From a candidate division NC10 bacterium CSP1-5 (GTDB lineage: Bacteria; Methylomirabilota; Methylomirabilia; Methylomirabilales; CSP1-5), in the NCBI GenBank assembly GCA_001443495.1, contig LDXR01000005.1:87871-151870 (forward strand): DNA of 64,000 nt, written 5' to 3'. Below the pieces are notes generated by a model. That model saw only the letters and a list, made by a program, of their open reading frames with translations. It made no database searches and was not told where the DNA came from. Both the position numbers and the translations under genes were made by a program. Below, one piece after another: positions 25,986 through 34,165 of the stretch; position 1 is the first letter of the stretch, and each line of letters starts with the position of its first letter.

Positions 25986-27215
25986 CTAGCCGGCCCGCGC
26001 CAGGGGGCGGGCTTGCGGTGACTCGTCGCGCACGCGCGCCCGGTCGAGGCCGAGCCACTCGATGGCGTCGTCCCTCTTATCAAACGGCGGCTCCCCCTTG
26101 AGTGCCCTCCGCGCGACCTCCTTGATCTGTCGGACGGTCACGTCGCGGCCGCCGAGGCCGGCGATAACGCCCACGACTCGGGGCGGGCCGGCAGTGCCGT
26201 AGAGCGCCGACCGAACCTCGTCGTACAGGACCCCGTGACTCCCGGCGGCGCAGTTTCGGTCGATGGCGATGACCAGCTCGGCTTCTCCGAGCGCCTTCCG
26301 AATGGCCTCGGCCGGAAAAGGCCGGTAGGCGCGGACCCTGAGGAGGCCGACGGAGAGCCCCTCGGCCTTGAGCTCGCGCACCGCCCGGCGCGCCGTCTTG
26401 GCGATCGAGCCCATGGACACGATCACAGAGCGGCCCACGGGTTCCGTCGTCTCGATCAGTCCCCGGGGGCGGCCTCCGAACGCCTCGGCGTACGCCCTAC
26501 CCACTTCGGGGATGACGGCAAGTGCCGCTTCCATTGCCTGATGCTCGACGAATTTAAACTCCGTATACCACTCGGGGGGCGTAGGTGGGTTCAGCGAGCG
26601 CGGCACTGCCGGATCGAGCAATGCCTCAACGTGGACTCCGCTGAGAAATCGGTCCACCGCCTTGGCCTCCGGAACCACAACCCCCTCGGCGGTGTTCGAG
26701 TGGATGAAGGACTCGTAGCAGAGCATCCCGGGCAGGCGGACCCGCGGGTCCGCGCAGATCCTGAAGAGCTGGATGGTCGTCTCGAGAATCTCCTGCGCGT
26801 CCTCGCAGAAGAGCTGGAGCCAGCCGGCGCGGTTCACGGCCAGGGCATCATTGTGGTCCGCGTACCGGCTATGGGGGACCGAAATGGCGCGATTGACCAC
26901 CGCCATCACGATAGGGCAGCGGCTGCCCGAGGCGGTGTAGAGGTGCTCGGCCATGAAGAGGAGCCCCTGGGAATTGGTCGCCGTGAAGACCCGCGCCCCG
27001 CCGAGGGAGGCCCCCACGGCCGCGGCCATGGCGGCGTAGTCCGACTCCATGTTGAGAAATTCGGCCCTCAGCAGGCCCTTCTCGACATCCCGGGCGATAA
27101 TCTCGAGCATGGGAGACTGGGGGGTAATGGGATAGGTGGGAATCACCTGAGGCTTCGACACGCGGACCGCCCGGGCCGCCGCCTCGTTGCCGGTGAGGAG
27201 CTCTGTGCGGCTCAT
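25986..27215 (-). CDS. 2-oxoacid:ferredoxin oxidoreductase alpha subunit
   Basis: The 409-residue alpha subunit begins with LLTGNEAAARAVRVSKPQVI and PTYPITPQSP, the pyrimidine-binding site of the pyruvate/2-oxoacid oxidoreductase family. It has the domain II stretch RSVIVSMGSIAKTARRAV near residue 265 and the acidic AIDRNCAAGSHGVL. The start overlaps the gntR stop by four bases. Pyruvate, 2-oxobutyrate or branched 2-oxo acids are all possible substrates; the sequence alone does not decide. Confidence 0.92.
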   Translation of the reverse strand: MSRTELLTGNEAAARAVRVSKPQVIPTYPITPQSPMLEIIARDVEKGLLRAEFLNMESDYAAMAAAVGASLGGARVFTATNSQGLLFMAEHLYTASGSRCPIVMAVVNRAISVPHSRYADHNDALAVNRAGWLQLFCEDAQEILETTIQLFRICADPRVRLPGMLCYESFIHSNTAEGVVVPEAKAVDRFLSGVHVEALLDPAVPRSLNPPTPPEWYTEFKFVEHQAMEAALAVIPEVGRAYAEAFGGRPRGLIETTEPVGRSVIVSMGSIAKTARRAVRELKAEGLSVGLLRVRAYRPFPAEAIRKALGEAELVIAIDRNCAAGSHGVLYDEVRSALYGTAGPPRVVGVIAGLGGRDVTVRQIKEVARRALKGEPPFDKRDDAIEWLGLDRARVRDESPQARPLARAG

Positions 27216-27892
27216 GGCGTCTCGTTCCTCCTCGTCTCCCCTCGACTCTTGAGATGCGCGAGCACGGTCTCCTTCTTCCGGAGGACGTGCTCGACGATCA
27301 GCCGTTCGGCCCGCGCCGGATCCCGGTCCTTGATCGCCTGGAGAATCGCCCGATGCTCCTGTAACCAGGCCTTTCGGGCCCGGCCCACCTCAAGCGTGAT
27401 CCGGCGGTAGCGCAGGATCTTGTCGTGAATCGCCTGGAGGAGCTGCTGGAGCTGCGCGCTTCCGCTCAAGACGTTGAGCCCGTCGTGAAACCGCGTGTTC
27501 CACTCCAGGAGTCGCTCGGGCGCCTCCCCGTCCAACGTAGTTTCCGACCGGTTCAAGATCCCTTCGAGCAGTGCGATCCCCTCAGGCGCTGCCCGCTCGG
27601 CCGCCAGGCGCGCCGCCAAGCCCTCCAGCACCGCCCGGATCCGAAAGGTCTCTTCCACCTCCTCGGGCGACATCGCGCTCACGAGCAGGCTGCTCCCGGG
27701 GCCTTTGGAGAGAAACCCCTCGGCCTCGAGCTTTCTAAGTGCCTCCCGGACCGGGGTCCGGCTGATTCCCAGCCGGCCCGCCAACTCGGTCTCCACAACC
27801 CGATTCCCGGGCGAAAGCTCTCCCTGGACGATAGCCCGACGGAGGGCGTCGTAGACCTCTTCGCGGAGCGGTCGGTGAACCCGGATCTTCAT
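27212..27892 (-). CDS. GntR family (FCD domain) transcriptional regulator
   Basis: The 226-residue protein has a GntR winged helix (about residues 5-70, ELAGRLGISRTPVREALRKLEAEG) and an all-helical FCD ligand domain (about 80-220). Metal/ligand residues appear in LEWNTRFHDGL and the later histidines. FCD regulators such as LldR and GlcC sense small organic acids and usually repress their own operon. The ATG at 27892 is chosen because promoter and operator lie directly upstream. It overlaps porA by four bases and is the first gene of the catabolic operon, so it probably controls all of it. Confidence 0.93.
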   Translation of the reverse strand: MKIRVHRPLREEVYDALRRAIVQGELSPGNRVVETELAGRLGISRTPVREALRKLEAEGFLSKGPGSSLLVSAMSPEEVEETFRIRAVLEGLAARLAAERAAPEGIALLEGILNRSETTLDGEAPERLLEWNTRFHDGLNVLSGSAQLQQLLQAIHDKILRYRRITLEVGRARKAWLQEHRAILQAIKDRDPARAERLIVEHVLRKKETVLAHLKSRGETRRNETP

Positions 27893-27922
27893 GGAGGGCC
27901 TTTCATAGAGACGGTTGTACAC

Positions 27923-27937
27923 TGTATACGGTATACA
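27923..27937. promoter_or_regulatory. Palindromic GntR operator
   Basis: TGTATAC-G-GTATACA is a perfect 15-base palindrome, 30 bases before the gntR ATG, and it contains the -10 element of the gntR promoter. Such TGTATAC half-sites fit FCD-type GntR regulators. Binding here would block polymerase, so autorepression of the operon is expected. Confidence 0.75.
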
Positions 27938-27951
27938 AATTTGCTTGTCAA
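27923..27951 (-). promoter_or_regulatory. Promoter of gntR-por operon
   Basis: On the minus strand a perfect TTGACA (27951-27946), a 17-base spacer and TATACA (27928-27923) form a strong sigma-70-type promoter. Its -10 lies inside the palindromic operator. Confidence 0.75.
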
Positions 27952-28108
27952 TCCAGATACTCGGCTGGCCTCTGGAGCCCTGAGGGGGGTGTGGAAGGCG
28001 CACGATTGCCGGACACTTGACGGGCATTTTTCGATACCCCGAACGCCATAGTAGGTTACGGATCGAGAAGGATCAATTGAAAATCAGGACTTTAAGCTTG
28101 GCAGAGAT

Positions 28109-28125
28109 TTGGCACAAAGCTTGCT
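28109..28125 (+). promoter_or_regulatory. Sigma-54 (-24/-12) promoter
   Basis: TTGGCAC-AAAGC-TTGCT matches the sigma-54 consensus at all key positions: GG at 28111-28112 and GC at 28123-28124, with the required ten-base gap. Transcription should begin near 28136 and run to the right, where no plausible plus-strand gene starts for over a kilobase. Confidence 0.7.
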
Positions 28126-28135
28126 AGTCTAACAG

Positions 28136-28480
28136 TGTCAAGAAGGGGAAACCAAAGCCTCTCTCCTTCTGCTAGGGCCTCGGGGGCGGGCCTTTGACCC
28201 ATAAGGGAGCCCTCATTATTTATTTCAATCATCTCTATGATCTGTTCTCCACCTGATCCTGCCCTCCTTTCCGCCTGAACTCACCACTTTAGTTTGCACT
28301 GAGCTCCTCCAAGAACCGGTTCGCGTCTCACCGAAAAGAAAAAGCCCCGATGGAGCCTGCGGTCGGTTCAAAAGCAGCCGGGCCGCCCCGCCGGTGAAAG
28401 CGGGACCATCGGAGCCGGTGGTGCCTGGGCCTTCCAGGCAGCCAACCTAGTCTTACGGGTGCGCTGGCCTAGGAGGCCAC
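28136..28480 (+). ncRNA. Candidate structured non-coding RNA downstream of sigma-54 promoter
   Basis: No convincing plus-strand reading frame occurs here, but several stems do. CCGATGG (28347-28353) pairs with CCATCGG (28406-28412) and encloses a CCCGC/GCGGG hairpin (28387-28391 with 28400-28404). GCCTGG/CCAGGC and TGGCCT/AGGCCA hairpins follow. I do not recognise a known riboswitch or RNA class. The transcript end is unknown, and the right boundary is set at the last clear hairpin. Confidence 0.4.
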
Positions 28481-28500
28481 CACCTCACAGATCACCATCA

Positions 28501-28764
28501 TTATCTCCACGACTGGACCACCTCCTCTCTCGGCGCATCCACCATCACGGGCCCAGTACCCGCCAGCCCGAAGCCGACCGCCGAAATCGACCCCGAACCT
28601 GGTCCGCCCTTGGCCTGCCCCATTACAGGCGAGGACGCGAGGGGGCCTGTGTCGACCCCGACCAAGGTGTTATGGTAGCCGCCTTCCTCCAGTCTGTCTA
28701 GCAATTCTTGCTTTGTCCCGCCAGCCGTAGCCCCACCCCGCCGTCCCCGCGTATAGCTGGGCAC
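28501..28764 (-). CDS. Small hypothetical ORF (doubtful)
   Basis: An 87-codon GTG-started frame gives a glycine-rich product with KQELLDRLEEGGYHNTLVGV and a closing GPVMVDAPREEVVQSWR. The N-terminal part looks like a short helix-turn; the rest is glycine/alanine-rich. A GAGAGA-type site touches the start. No family is recognised and it lies opposite the end of the putative sigma-54 transcript. It may be a remnant or spurious. Confidence 0.25.
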   Translation of the reverse strand: MPSYTRGRRGGATAGGTKQELLDRLEEGGYHNTLVGVDTGPLASSPVMGQAKGGPGSGSISAVGFGLAGTGPVMVDAPREEVVQSWR

Positions 28765-28804
28765 TCTCTCTTGAGGTTTGCCTCAGCGTCCCTCTCATCG
28801 GGCG

Positions 28805-29308
28805 TTAGTCGGAGAGTTCGCGATCGAGGATCTCGTGCAGGAAGCGATCGATCGAGACGGGATAGAACTTGACGTCTGGTGAGAGGATCAGGCCGGTGTC
28901 CCAGATCTCGCGCCGCGCCAGTTCGTCGAGGATCCGCTCGATGCGCGCTTCCGGGTCCCCCTCGGCGGGACGGATGGTGAGTTCCTCGCTCTCGATGACC
29001 GCGTGCCGGCGAGCGGGGTAGCGGAAGGCAAACACCCGCCCCACCAGCGTCCGGTCCATCAGCTCGGAGTCCCCGAACACCTCCCCGTAGGTCTGCCCCT
29101 CGCCTCCCGGCCGGACCACCAGACGCGGCGAGACGCGGATCGTGCCCCGCACCTCGACGGCGCCCCGTTCCATCTCTACGTCTGGCCCCACCAGGATGTA
29201 GGGCAGCACGTGGTACCCGACCACGATGCCGGTGATGGGCCTCCGCAAGACTCGCGTCCGCTCAAAGATTCCACGGAGGAACATTGGATCATACGGACGG
29301 TCAAACAT
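28805..29308 (-). CDS. Hypothetical protein
   Basis: The 167-residue soluble protein starts MFDRPYDPMFLRGIFERTRV. It has an N-terminal beta-rich part (YHVLPYILVGPDVEMERGAVEVRG), an acidic centre and a C-terminal helical part with ARIERILDELARREIWDTG. No signal peptide or membrane helix is seen. I do not recognise the family. The ATG at 29308 is chosen over an upstream frame to 29383 because the extra residues overlap the start region of the divergent gene. It is transcribed away from the membrane-protein gene at 29383. Confidence 0.6.
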   Translation of the reverse strand: MFDRPYDPMFLRGIFERTRVLRRPITGIVVGYHVLPYILVGPDVEMERGAVEVRGTIRVSPRLVVRPGGEGQTYGEVFGDSELMDRTLVGRVFAFRYPARRHAVIESEELTIRPAEGDPEARIERILDELARREIWDTGLILSPDVKFYPVSIDRFLHEILDRELSD

Positions 29309-29382
29309 ACGATTCCGCGATCCCCAGCGAGAAGACCAGGATGCCAACCGGGATGGTCCTGGGCGAGAACAAGGAGACGTCA

Positions 29383-29901
29383 ATGGGCATTATGCATAGC
29401 TTTCCGAAACGCGTCAAGGTATCGCCACGAGAGATTGCGGAATGTCTGCGGGTGCATTATGCTATCGTCAGTCGGAAGGGACCTGGATCCGCGGAGAGGG
29501 GCGCGTACGCCGGAGATACCTTGCTGGCGATGCCTAGAGAAAGGCGTGTGGGTTTCCGAGACTTAGCCGCCCTCGTGTTGTTGCTCGCCTTCGTGTTCGT
29601 TTTTGGGATGACCGTTATGTTGCTCTTCGGCTTCACGATCGCGCCACTGCTGCTCGGTGCACCTGGCCGGCCGGTTTCCCACGGCATCGAGATCTCATTA
29701 TTCCTTATGATGGTAGTGACTAGCTTCCCTGTCGGAGGACTCATCGGCGGCCTGATTTGGGTTGCCATCATGGGACTCCTGCTACCGCGTGACAGAGTCC
29801 TCAGGTTGCTTTACCTCGGTCCCCAGCTACCCGTGTTGACGGAATTGTGCGTCGACGTTCTCGATGCGGTGAGCGGACATAGGAGGAGGTCCGCCACGTG
29901 A
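29383..29901 (+). CDS. Hypothetical membrane protein
   Basis: The 172-residue protein has a basic cytoplasmic N-terminus of about 50 residues. Two long hydrophobic stretches (about residues 57-90 and 100-135) and a short basic tail follow. The ATG at 29383 is supported by AAGGAG seven bases upstream. Its stop overlaps the next start as GTGA, so the two products probably work together. No family is recognised. Confidence 0.6.
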   Translation: MGIMHSFPKRVKVSPREIAECLRVHYAIVSRKGPGSAERGAYAGDTLLAMPRERRVGFRDLAALVLLLAFVFVFGMTVMLLFGFTIAPLLLGAPGRPVSHGIEISLFLMMVVTSFPVGGLIGGLIWVAIMGLLLPRDRVLRLLYLGPQLPVLTELCVDVLDAVSGHRRRSAT

Positions 29902-30593
29902 TCGAACGCGCCGCATCGATGAGCCGGCACACGGAGGTGTTGGAATCGCAGTGGCAGAGGACCCGGGCTATGGGACGAAGATGGGGAATTGTCCTCGTCA
30001 CCGGTGTGAGCGCGGTCCTGGCTGCCTGCGCGACTGCCCATAAGCCTCCAGAGGCCTATCTCTCTCAGTACGATGTGATGAACCCGCAGCCGGCCCAATT
30101 CCCCGTCTGCTATGGTTTCGGATGCCAACAATCAAAGACCGTTCGCCTTACCGATCAGCAATGGGGGGACGTAGGGGCGTTTTTCAACCCGCGCCCGACC
30201 GATGCCGAAAGCGAGCGTGCCCAGGTGGCCAAGGCGGTTGCGTTGCTAGAGAGCATCGTCGGCCCTCAGGCGAATACGTCCGGCGATCGGGGCCGCAACA
30301 CCATCCCACCAGACGAATCGCCTCAGCTCGACTGCATCGACGAAACGGTTAACACCACCACCTTCCTCCTCATGATGCAAGAGGCCGGTCTCATCACCTG
30401 GCACCGGGTCCGCTTTCCGGAGCATCGGGGATTCGCCGACCTCCTGTGGCCTCACAACACGGCAGTCTTGGCAGAAAGTGCCACGGAGAGCGCCTTCGCC
30501 GTTGATTCCTGGTTCTTCGACAACGGACACCCGCCCGAAATCGTTCCCCTGGCAGTATGGAAAGAGGGATACGAGCCCGGAGAGATGAAATGA
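29898..30593 (+). CDS. Hypothetical lipoprotein
   Basis: The 231-residue protein carries a lipoprotein signal ending in SAVLAAC (C44) when read from the coupled GTG at 29898, which has AGGAGGAGGT upstream. An ATG at 29970 would give a signal peptide of more normal length. The mature part is rich in cysteine near its start (VCYGFGCQQ) and contains QLDCIDETVNTTTFLLMM and AVDSWFFDNGHPPEIVPL. It reads like a small extracellular domain of unknown family, probably anchored facing the periplasm. Confidence 0.65.
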   Translation: MIERAASMSRHTEVLESQWQRTRAMGRRWGIVLVTGVSAVLAACATAHKPPEAYLSQYDVMNPQPAQFPVCYGFGCQQSKTVRLTDQQWGDVGAFFNPRPTDAESERAQVAKAVALLESIVGPQANTSGDRGRNTIPPDESPQLDCIDETVNTTTFLLMMQEAGLITWHRVRFPEHRGFADLLWPHNTAVLAESATESAFAVDSWFFDNGHPPEIVPLAVWKEGYEPGEMK

Positions 30594-30741
30594 AGAGAGG
30601 GGGATTCGGGTGTCCGCGATGACGAGCCACCCCATTTAGGCCCGGGAATTGCACTGCCCCTGATCCGTGGGGAGGTGCCCAGGTCCCGTTGGACCGTCAG
30701 GCGTACAATGCCGGTCCTCGGAGCAGACGGAAGTCATCACG

Positions 30742-31221
30742 ATGAGTGAAGAGATAGTTCGGGCAGACAGATCGTATCGCAGGCAGTTTTTCACTTGGCA
30801 CGCTATCTTTATCGCGCTCGGTGCCGCGGTCATCGTATGGGGTCTCCCGTGGTTCGAGGAGTACCTCAGGCACGCAAATCCAAAGGTCGCAGCGGGGATT
30901 CTCAAGGGGTGGTTCATTTTTGCCTTTCTCAGTATGATTCCAATCGCCCTCTATATGCTGTTGCTCGGGCGGAAGGTGATCAAACACGAACGGATTCCGC
31001 TGCCAGGCGCAAAGGTCATCATCGACACCAGGCCGGTCGTGGGTCAAAAGGCGAGACTGCGAGGTCGAGTGCTGGTCGGTGTCTCGCTGCTTCTCATTGC
31101 CCTCGGTCTGTCCGGCGCTCTGTATACTCCCTTCATGCTGGACAAGATAACCAGTGAACAGGCGAGGATCAAGGGCCCTGCCCATTTGCTGCAGGAGACC
31201 GCTCTCCCGCGTCGCCCCTGA
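30742..31221 (+). CDS. Hypothetical three-helix membrane protein
   Basis: The 159-residue protein has hydrophobic segments at about residues 18-35, 55-75 and 110-132, with charged loops (LLGRKVIKHERIPLPGAKVI). The ATG at 30742 follows a spacer without a strong Shine-Dalgarno sequence. It is in line with the two preceding envelope proteins. No family is recognised. Confidence 0.6.
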   Translation: MSEEIVRADRSYRRQFFTWHAIFIALGAAVIVWGLPWFEEYLRHANPKVAAGILKGWFIFAFLSMIPIALYMLLLGRKVIKHERIPLPGAKVIIDTRPVVGQKARLRGRVLVGVSLLLIALGLSGALYTPFMLDKITSEQARIKGPAHLLQETALPRRP

Positions 31222-31284
31222 ACCTGGCGTTCAGCCGGGGCCAGTGCTAAGGTGCGAAATGCTCCCTGGGCAAACGGGGCTGTC

Positions 31285-32136
31285 ATGAAACTCAAGACGA
31301 GCCACAACGCTGCGAGAGAAAGACTGAATGAAATGATCGTCTCGGGGAACACCCTCCTCGACAAGGTCACCGGTGAGTATTATGCCGCAAAGACCGCCGA
31401 GGCTTTTTCTGAAGAGCACCACATACCGCAATGGAAGGAGCAGTATGTTGATTGGCTCCACAAGTGTCTCGGCTCTCTGCAGGACATATTCCCGACCCCC
31501 CAGCAAGCGATAACACTGCAGAACGCACAGGGGTCGGGATCTCTAAAGATGCATGTCAAATGGGCCAGTTTGACGGCAGACATCAAAGCAAAGCTGTCGA
31601 CCTTGGAAAGCACCATCAAATCGGTCGATGACTATTCGATAGAGATGACGGATGAACTGTTCATCGAGGACATTGATTCCTTCGCCAAGGCCCGGGACAT
31701 CAACCCGCGACAGGTAAAGCGGCTTTTGCCACTGAACCTGTCAGCAGATCAAGTCCGGACCTTCTTGGGGGAAATTCTCGGGGAACCCCTGCGGAGGTCC
31801 GACGATGGGGACGCCGCAACCGACATCTTTACGTCCACGGTAAGAACCGGCGGCGATCGCGCACGAACCGCCCTCCTACTCAAAGGGGCCACCACGAGGG
31901 GGAAGCTGACGCTCAAGAAATGCGGGAAGCGCGGCGAGCAGATCGCACGGCTCGTTGCCGTTCCCGCAGAACTTTACATGCTCCAGCACCTCGATCAGAT
32001 TGAGACCCCAGTTATCCGGGAATTGAAAACCAAGATCCAATCGCTGAATGGCGAAGGGAAGCAGTGCCGGATCTGCCTCGTGGACGGCATGGACACCGCT
32101 CGAATTCTCGTGGCGTACGGCAAGATCTCGCTGTAA
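31285..32136 (+). CDS. Hypothetical protein with conserved C-terminal domain
   Basis: The product of about 283 residues has a helical N-terminal half and a compact C-terminal domain (about residues 150-283). Marked features of that domain are RTALLLKG, KKCGKRGEQIARL, AELYMLQHLDQI and LVDGMDTARILVAYGK. The arrangement resembles a small alpha/beta nuclease-like or ligand-binding domain seen in several unannotated bacterial proteins, but I cannot name it and no catalytic acidic pair is certain. A GTG at 31252 could add 11 residues. It stands alone between envelope genes. Confidence 0.6.
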   Translation: MKLKTSHNAARERLNEMIVSGNTLLDKVTGEYYAAKTAEAFSEEHHIPQWKEQYVDWLHKCLGSLQDIFPTPQQAITLQNAQGSGSLKMHVKWASLTADIKAKLSTLESTIKSVDDYSIEMTDELFIEDIDSFAKARDINPRQVKRLLPLNLSADQVRTFLGEILGEPLRRSDDGDAATDIFTSTVRTGGDRARTALLLKGATTRGKLTLKKCGKRGEQIARLVAVPAELYMLQHLDQIETPVIRELKTKIQSLNGEGKQCRICLVDGMDTARILVAYGKISL

Positions 32137-32231
32137 CGAGGAAAATCCTAAAATCCGCCTTGCAATTCTTGCTGCGGACGGCCCCCGGGTAGGACCGTGA
32201 ACGGCCGGCATACGAATGCGCCGCATATGTC

Positions 32232-33179
32232 GTGAGCCGAATGGCGGAACCGCACGTCCCCAAGAGCTGCGAGTCTCCCCGACTGAGCAACCTCCACGGG
32301 ATGTTTTTGCTCATTCTCCTCCTGCTGTATGGAGAGGCGGAGGCCGCCCACAAGGTTGCCCACTGCCGGCCCCTCCCCGCGGATGCGGCCTTCCCCTCAG
32401 ATTTTCCGGCCCTGCAGGATCAGGAATGGGGCTACCGTCTCGGCGGATGGGGCGGCCTTCCCAAGGGGCGCCCGGTGCGCCGGCGTCCTGTCATCTTCAT
32501 CCACGGCAATACCCGTGATGCCACTGACTGGGATGAACCGGGGCGCAGTGTGAAGAAACGCTTCCTGGATGCCGGCTATTCCCCGCAAGAGCTCTGGGCC
32601 ATCTCGTACAGCGGGAAGAGCACCAAGGACCGCCCGCCGGGCTCACAGTGCGTGACTGACAACCGGACCAACATTCCGGACCTGGCCGCGTTCGTGAAGG
32701 GGGTTCTGGCCTATACGGGGGCCGCAAAGGTGGACCTCATCGCCCATTCCCTGGGGGTGACGATTGCCCGGGGCATGCTGGCACAGCACCCGGAGCTGGC
32801 CCGGATCGTCGAGCATTTTGTGGCCATCGCCGGCCCGAACCACGGGACGACGGTCTGCCGGCGGCTGTGGTTGGTCTGGATCATCGGGTGGAGGGACCAT
32901 ATGGGATGCGACGAGTTGGTACCGGGGTCGGCCTGGTTACACAGCCTGAATGGTCCGAACGCTGAGAAAGAGGCGCCCGGCCCGACGCGGGTTCTGACCA
33001 TTTATGATGGGACAGGGGCCGACATCCTCTACCTCCCCTGGCTGTTGGGGTGGCCGGTGCGGGACCAGGACAGTCCGGCACTCAAAGGGGCACAGAACGT
33101 GAAGATGCCGGGGCTGACCCACGATGAACTCAGGACAAGTGATGATGCCGTCTCCGCCTACCTCCGCTTTGTCAATTAG
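32232..33179 (+). CDS. Secreted alpha/beta-hydrolase lipase/esterase
   Basis: The 315-residue product has a signal-like segment (MFLLILLLLYGEAEA, residues 24-38). A lipase fold follows with the oxyanion strand PVIFIHGNTRDATDWDE and the nucleophile elbow LIAHSLGV (serine near residue 175). The acid is probably in the YDGTGADILY strand and the histidine in GLTHDEL near the end. This pattern matches class-2-like triacylglycerol lipases. GTG at 32232 or ATG at 32301 could be used; the latter leaves a very short signal peptide. Confidence 0.8.
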   Translation: MSRMAEPHVPKSCESPRLSNLHGMFLLILLLLYGEAEAAHKVAHCRPLPADAAFPSDFPALQDQEWGYRLGGWGGLPKGRPVRRRPVIFIHGNTRDATDWDEPGRSVKKRFLDAGYSPQELWAISYSGKSTKDRPPGSQCVTDNRTNIPDLAAFVKGVLAYTGAAKVDLIAHSLGVTIARGMLAQHPELARIVEHFVAIAGPNHGTTVCRRLWLVWIIGWRDHMGCDELVPGSAWLHSLNGPNAEKEAPGPTRVLTIYDGTGADILYLPWLLGWPVRDQDSPALKGAQNVKMPGLTHDELRTSDDAVSAYLRFVN

Positions 33180-33235
33180 CTCCTCACCTCCTGGCATACC
33201 ATTTGCAAACCCCCACAGCGAGCCAGGGGGACTCT

Positions 33236-33976
33236 ATGCGGAACCGGCCAATCTTGCTGATTGACGACGATCCTCAGTCATGCGAACTGGTCACCGCTAT
33301 TCTCAGCATCGCCGATTTCGAGGTCCTCTCGGCTCCCGATGGCCTCTCAGGAATCGAACTGGCGCGCACGGCCCAACCCATCGCAATCATCTTGGATATG
33401 ATGATGCCCGGTATGGACGGTATCAGCACATTGCAGCGCCTGAGACGGGACCCCGTTCTTAAGGGTATCCCTGTGGTCGGCATCACAGCCTCAACGGACC
33501 TCACGTATACCGAGAAGGCCTTTCGCGCTGGCGCCCAGTTCTTCTTGCCAAAGCCTTTTCGTGCGGCAAGCCTGCTCCGTGTGGTGGAGCTGGCAGAAGA
33601 CTTGGCTCTACGCGATACCCCGATGCACCGTCGTCGCCGCCACCCCCGTCACCTGGCAGAGGTCCCCGTGTCCTGCTTTATCAGCGGGCATCTAAGCAAG
33701 GCCTCGGAACTCAAGGGGAAAACGGGCAACGTCAGCCTTGGCGGACTCCTGGTCTTGTTACCAGAAACGCTGGCGCCTGGGACCCCCCTTCAGCTCGGGC
33801 TGGGACTCCCCGACGGCCCAATCACCGCCCGAGGCAGAGTGATGTGGCGGGATCCGAAACCAATCGGCGAGGGGAGATTTCACCACGGGGTTCGACTTTT
33901 GGGCTTCAAAGACGATGGTGGCCTCGGTCAATATACGGGCTACCTCGACCAGTTAGAAGTAGGGCGCACTGCGTAA
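33236..33976 (+). CDS. Response regulator with PilZ output domain
   Basis: The 246-residue protein has a receiver domain (1-120). It carries the acidic pocket D10-D12, the phospho-acceptor D54 in ILDMMMPGMDG and the conserved lysine in LPKPF. A C-terminal PilZ domain (about 130-240) has RRRRHPRH and NVSLGG, the two c-di-GMP contact motifs. It thus links phosphorylation to cyclic-di-GMP sensing. No histidine kinase is adjacent, so it is an orphan. The ATG has AGGGGG six bases upstream. Confidence 0.9.
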   Translation: MRNRPILLIDDDPQSCELVTAILSIADFEVLSAPDGLSGIELARTAQPIAIILDMMMPGMDGISTLQRLRRDPVLKGIPVVGITASTDLTYTEKAFRAGAQFFLPKPFRAASLLRVVELAEDLALRDTPMHRRRRHPRHLAEVPVSCFISGHLSKASELKGKTGNVSLGGLLVLLPETLAPGTPLQLGLGLPDGPITARGRVMWRDPKPIGEGRFHHGVRLLGFKDDGGLGQYTGYLDQLEVGRTA

Positions 33977-33979
33977 CCT

Positions 33980-34165
33980 TCAGGCCCTCGCCACTCTGTC
34001 TCTCGGCATGAGCAAAAAACCCGCCCATTGATCGAGTGTCACCGATGACACGACCTTCAGTGATGCCTTTTCCAGCAGGCTCAAGAATTCGGATTGGGCA
34101 ACTGCGGGCACCCCTGATATGACGATGTGACCATCCGGCTGAGCGCGTGCCCTCAATGCGGACCT
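33980..34165 (-). pseudogene. C-terminal remnant of a methyltransferase (PrmA-like)
   Basis: In one minus-strand frame, just after the transketolase stop, the sequence reads QPDGHIVISGVPAVAQSEFL and SLLEKASLKVVSS, ends LDQWAGFLLMPR, and then stops. This is the pattern of the last strands of L11-methyltransferase-like enzymes (a GG.ll.SGi...E...l strand-helix-strand). No start codon or upstream part is present, and the frame runs into transketolase DNA. It is most likely a decayed gene end. The resemblance is by eye only. Confidence 0.35.

Noticed and set aside
28340-28480. Cobalamin, c-di-GMP or SAM-type riboswitch
   Set aside because: Neither the cobalamin core box nor the GEMM or SAM signature strings are present. 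It stays an unclassified fold.
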